A stretch of 5,780 bases of DNA from assembly GCA_027310535.1 (NCBI GenBank), contig DAIDAQ010000042.1, positions 1-5,780 on the forward strand, read 5' to 3'. The notes under the pieces were generated by a model that was not told where the DNA came from, did not search any database, and saw only the letters and a list, made by a program, of their open reading frames with translations. Position numbers and translations under genes: made by a program. Shown here piece after piece: positions 5,302 to 5,780 of the stretch (within the stretch, counting starts at the first letter, position 1; every line of letters begins with the position of its first letter). The stretch comes from Candidatus Micrarchaeaceae archaeon (lineage in GTDB: Archaea > Micrarchaeota > Micrarchaeia > Micrarchaeales > Micrarchaeaceae).

Positions 5302-5780
5302 GAATCGTCTTATTCTCCATTCCAGTTTCTTTAGATCCTCATTTGAGAATACCATGCTGTACTCCGGCAGTATTGACGACGGCGGGATATGCATATGCAT
5401 ACCTATTACCGCATGGTCGCCTACGAATGTACCGGGACAGACTATTGAGCCTTTGTCTATTTTTACATGATTGCCTATTATGACGTTGTTCTGTATCATT
5501 GCGTTGTTTATCTCCGTATACGAACCAATGCTTATATGATCCTGCAGTATCACGCTGCCTTCCACTTTTGACCAGTCCCCTATAGTTACAAACTTTCCAA
5601 TAAGTTTTACCCTTACAATGGCATTTCTCTTTATTGTAACTAAATCGCCTGTTGAAGCAAGCAGTTTTGCGCCAGCTCCGATAATGTTGAACTGGCCGAG
5701 CTTAACGTCTTTCCCAAGCTCTGCATTCATGCAAACAAGCGAGGTCTGCGGCACATATGCCGTCCTTGGCACGGAGGCGC
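5299..5780 (-). CDS. Left-handed beta-helix (hexapeptide-repeat) protein, dynactin-6-like, 5' end cut by window
   Basis: The frame is open to the right edge (159 codons plus 2 bases), so the start may lie outside; a GTG at 5772 is an in-frame candidate without a Shine-Dalgarno. Numbering is from that GTG. At least nine [LIV]-G-x4 turns are visible: LGKDVK (19), LGQFNI (25), IGAGAK (31), IGKFVT (58), IGDWSK (64), IGSYTE (82), IGNHVK (99), VGDHAV (117) and IGMHMH (123). Together they make a left-handed beta-helix. It then ends with PEYSMVFSNEDLKKLEWRIRRF, probably a C-terminal helix. The opening (VxxxxxVC....LGKDVKLG), the interruption near STGDLVTI, and the PEYSMVFSNEDLKK ending recall dynactin p27 (DCTN6) from memory. 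It lacks the gamma-carbonic-anhydrase RGD and GHxxxLH signatures, and I see no acetyltransferase active site. Parts of the gene are AT-richer than its neighbours. Fold is confident; function unknown (scaffold or acyltransferase). Confidence 0.75.
   Translation of the reverse strand, partial: ASVPRTAYVPQTSLVCMNAELGKDVKLGQFNIIGAGAKLLASTGDLVTIKRNAIVRVKLIGKFVTIGDWSKVEGSVILQDHISIGSYTEINNAMIQNNVIIGNHVKIDKGSIVCPGTFVGDHAVIGMHMHIPPSSILPEYSMVFSNEDLKKLEWRIRRF

Noticed and set aside
5299..5780. Gamma-class carbonic anhydrase reading of the beta-helix protein
   Set aside because: The three-His zinc pattern and the RGD/GHxxxLH signatures are not present, although several scattered His residues occur.
1..5780. 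tRNA genes, CRISPR repeats, insertion sequences, toxin-antitoxin or defence genes
   Set aside because: Nearly all sequence is accounted for by six genes; the gaps are too short and show no repeat array, inverted terminal repeats or RNA-like folding.

Overview
The window looks like a chromosomal segment of an archaeon, most likely a small-genome (DPANN, possibly Micrarchaeota-like) lineage. The evidence is archaeal/eukaryotic-type phenylalanyl-tRNA synthetase subunits (short ~550-residue beta subunit, alpha subunit with the HENGG...GWGY insertion), a TATA-like promoter with no Shine-Dalgarno ahead of the short-leader membrane-protein gene, and a sequon-rich surface protein. The lineage assignment is inference; the archaeal character is well supported. 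All sequence is coding or short intergenic; there is no gene-free stretch longer than about 80 bases, and I see no RNA gene, CRISPR array, insertion sequence or phage gene.

Layout. On the + strand, the 3' half of pheS (1-750) is followed after 4 bases by complete pheT (755-2407): together they charge tRNA-Phe. On the - strand, reading right to left, a three-gene run begins beyond the right edge: a left-handed beta-helix protein (5299-5780, 5' end cut), pyrD (4190-5299, class 2 dihydroorotate dehydrogenase) joined to it by a TGATG stop/start overlap, and a fusion of a ferritin-like domain with a VIT1/CCC1 iron/manganese transporter (3257-4174) whose Shine-Dalgarno overlaps the pyrD stop. After a 78-base gap containing a TATA-like promoter comes a single-pass, putatively N-glycosylated surface protein of unknown function (2417-3178). 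It converges on pheT with only 9 bases between the stop codons.

How the genes relate. pheS/pheT form one enzyme. The right-hand operon joins a membrane-associated flavoenzyme of pyrimidine synthesis to a membrane metal transporter with its own ferroxidase-like domain and to a beta-helix scaffold protein resembling dynactin p27; this grouping has no obvious textbook explanation. The points most worth checking are a cysteine where class 2 dihydroorotate dehydrogenases have their catalytic serine, an alanine where the VIT family usually has a transmembrane glutamate, the dynactin-6-like beta-helix gene, and the cell-surface protein. I did not find a clear defence, mobile or otherwise novel multi-gene system here.
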